Shown here piece after piece: positions 63,956 through 64,000 of a stretch of 64,000 nucleotides of DNA. Source of the stretch: an uncultured Flavobacteriaceae bacterium (lineage in GTDB: Bacteria > Bacteroidota > Bacteroidia > Flavobacteriales > Flavobacteriaceae); the NCBI GenBank assembly GCA_947486785.1, contig CANKUU010000007.1, positions 93,485 through 157,484 on the forward strand, given 5' to 3'. The position numbers and the translations under genes were made by a program. Below the pieces are notes generated by a model. The model searched no databases. It saw only the letters and a program-made list of their open reading frames with translations, and had not been told where the DNA came from. Every line of letters starts with the position of its first letter. Positions within the stretch are counted from its first letter, which is position 1.

Positions 63956-64000
63956 AAAGAGTTAACTGCGTGGTATTTGTTGTTTCAAATTTGATTGAAG

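Noticed and set aside
1..64000. CRISPR arrays, prophage or conjugative elements
   Set aside because: No regularly spaced repeats and no phage or transfer genes were seen; the only mobile trace is the broken transposase at the right edge.

Overview
The window is a gene-dense, AT-rich chromosomal segment of a Bacteroidota bacterium, almost certainly a gliding marine member of the Flavobacteriaceae. The evidence is gldB-gldC, a PorT-type type IX secretion protein, a TamL-like lipoprotein, a short (287 aa) primary sigma factor, promoters of the TTTG / TAnnTTTG type and weak Shine-Dalgarno sequences. The exact genus cannot be read from the sequence.

Layout. 1-11.6 kb: the cut-off start of a gene at the left edge, then rsgA-dtd, a MazG-like pyrophosphohydrolase, aroA, queA, rlmN, a polyprenyl synthase, an ECF sigma factor / membrane protein / outer-membrane barrel module, and dnaG. 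11.7-18.1 kb: a membrane-anchored hypothetical protein, a decayed stretch, a LuxR-type response regulator, nadE, gldB-gldC, a CxxC hypothetical protein, engB and an alpha/beta hydrolase. 18.4-34.0 kb: a complete division and cell-wall (dcw) cluster in the order mraZ-rsmH-ftsL-ftsI-murE-mraY-murD-ftsW-murG-murC-ftsQ-ftsA-ftsZ, preceded by three 10-bp-spaced GTGGT boxes that look like an MraZ operator. 34.0-34.7 kb: a YqeY-like gene and tRNA-Arg(UCG), each closed by a strong terminator.

35.0-41.2 kb: a cyanophycin cycle. A cyanophycin synthetase (cphA) diverges from a cyanophycinase (cphB), which converges on an isoaspartyl peptidase lying at the end of a rpe-ypdA-iaaA operon. 41.3-49.2 kb: a methyltransferase next to a large c-type-cytochrome lipoprotein, trmL, a VF530-like gene, rpoD, a CsgG/TolB-like secreted protein and a broken barrel-protein gene. 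49.4-59.4 kb: pnp, rpsO, accD, fbaA, a TamL-like protein, a TrmH-type methyltransferase, porT and ubiE. 59.6-64 kb: trkA-trkH, a small secreted protein and a decayed IS982-type transposase.

Most of the window is housekeeping. The parts most worth a second look are the self-contained cyanophycin cycle, a response regulator with Glu in place of the phospho-accepting Asp, a DnaG and an AccD that have both lost their zinc-binding cysteines, the candidate MraZ operator, and the three-gene ECF-sigma module whose outer-membrane member joins a coiled coil to a barrel.
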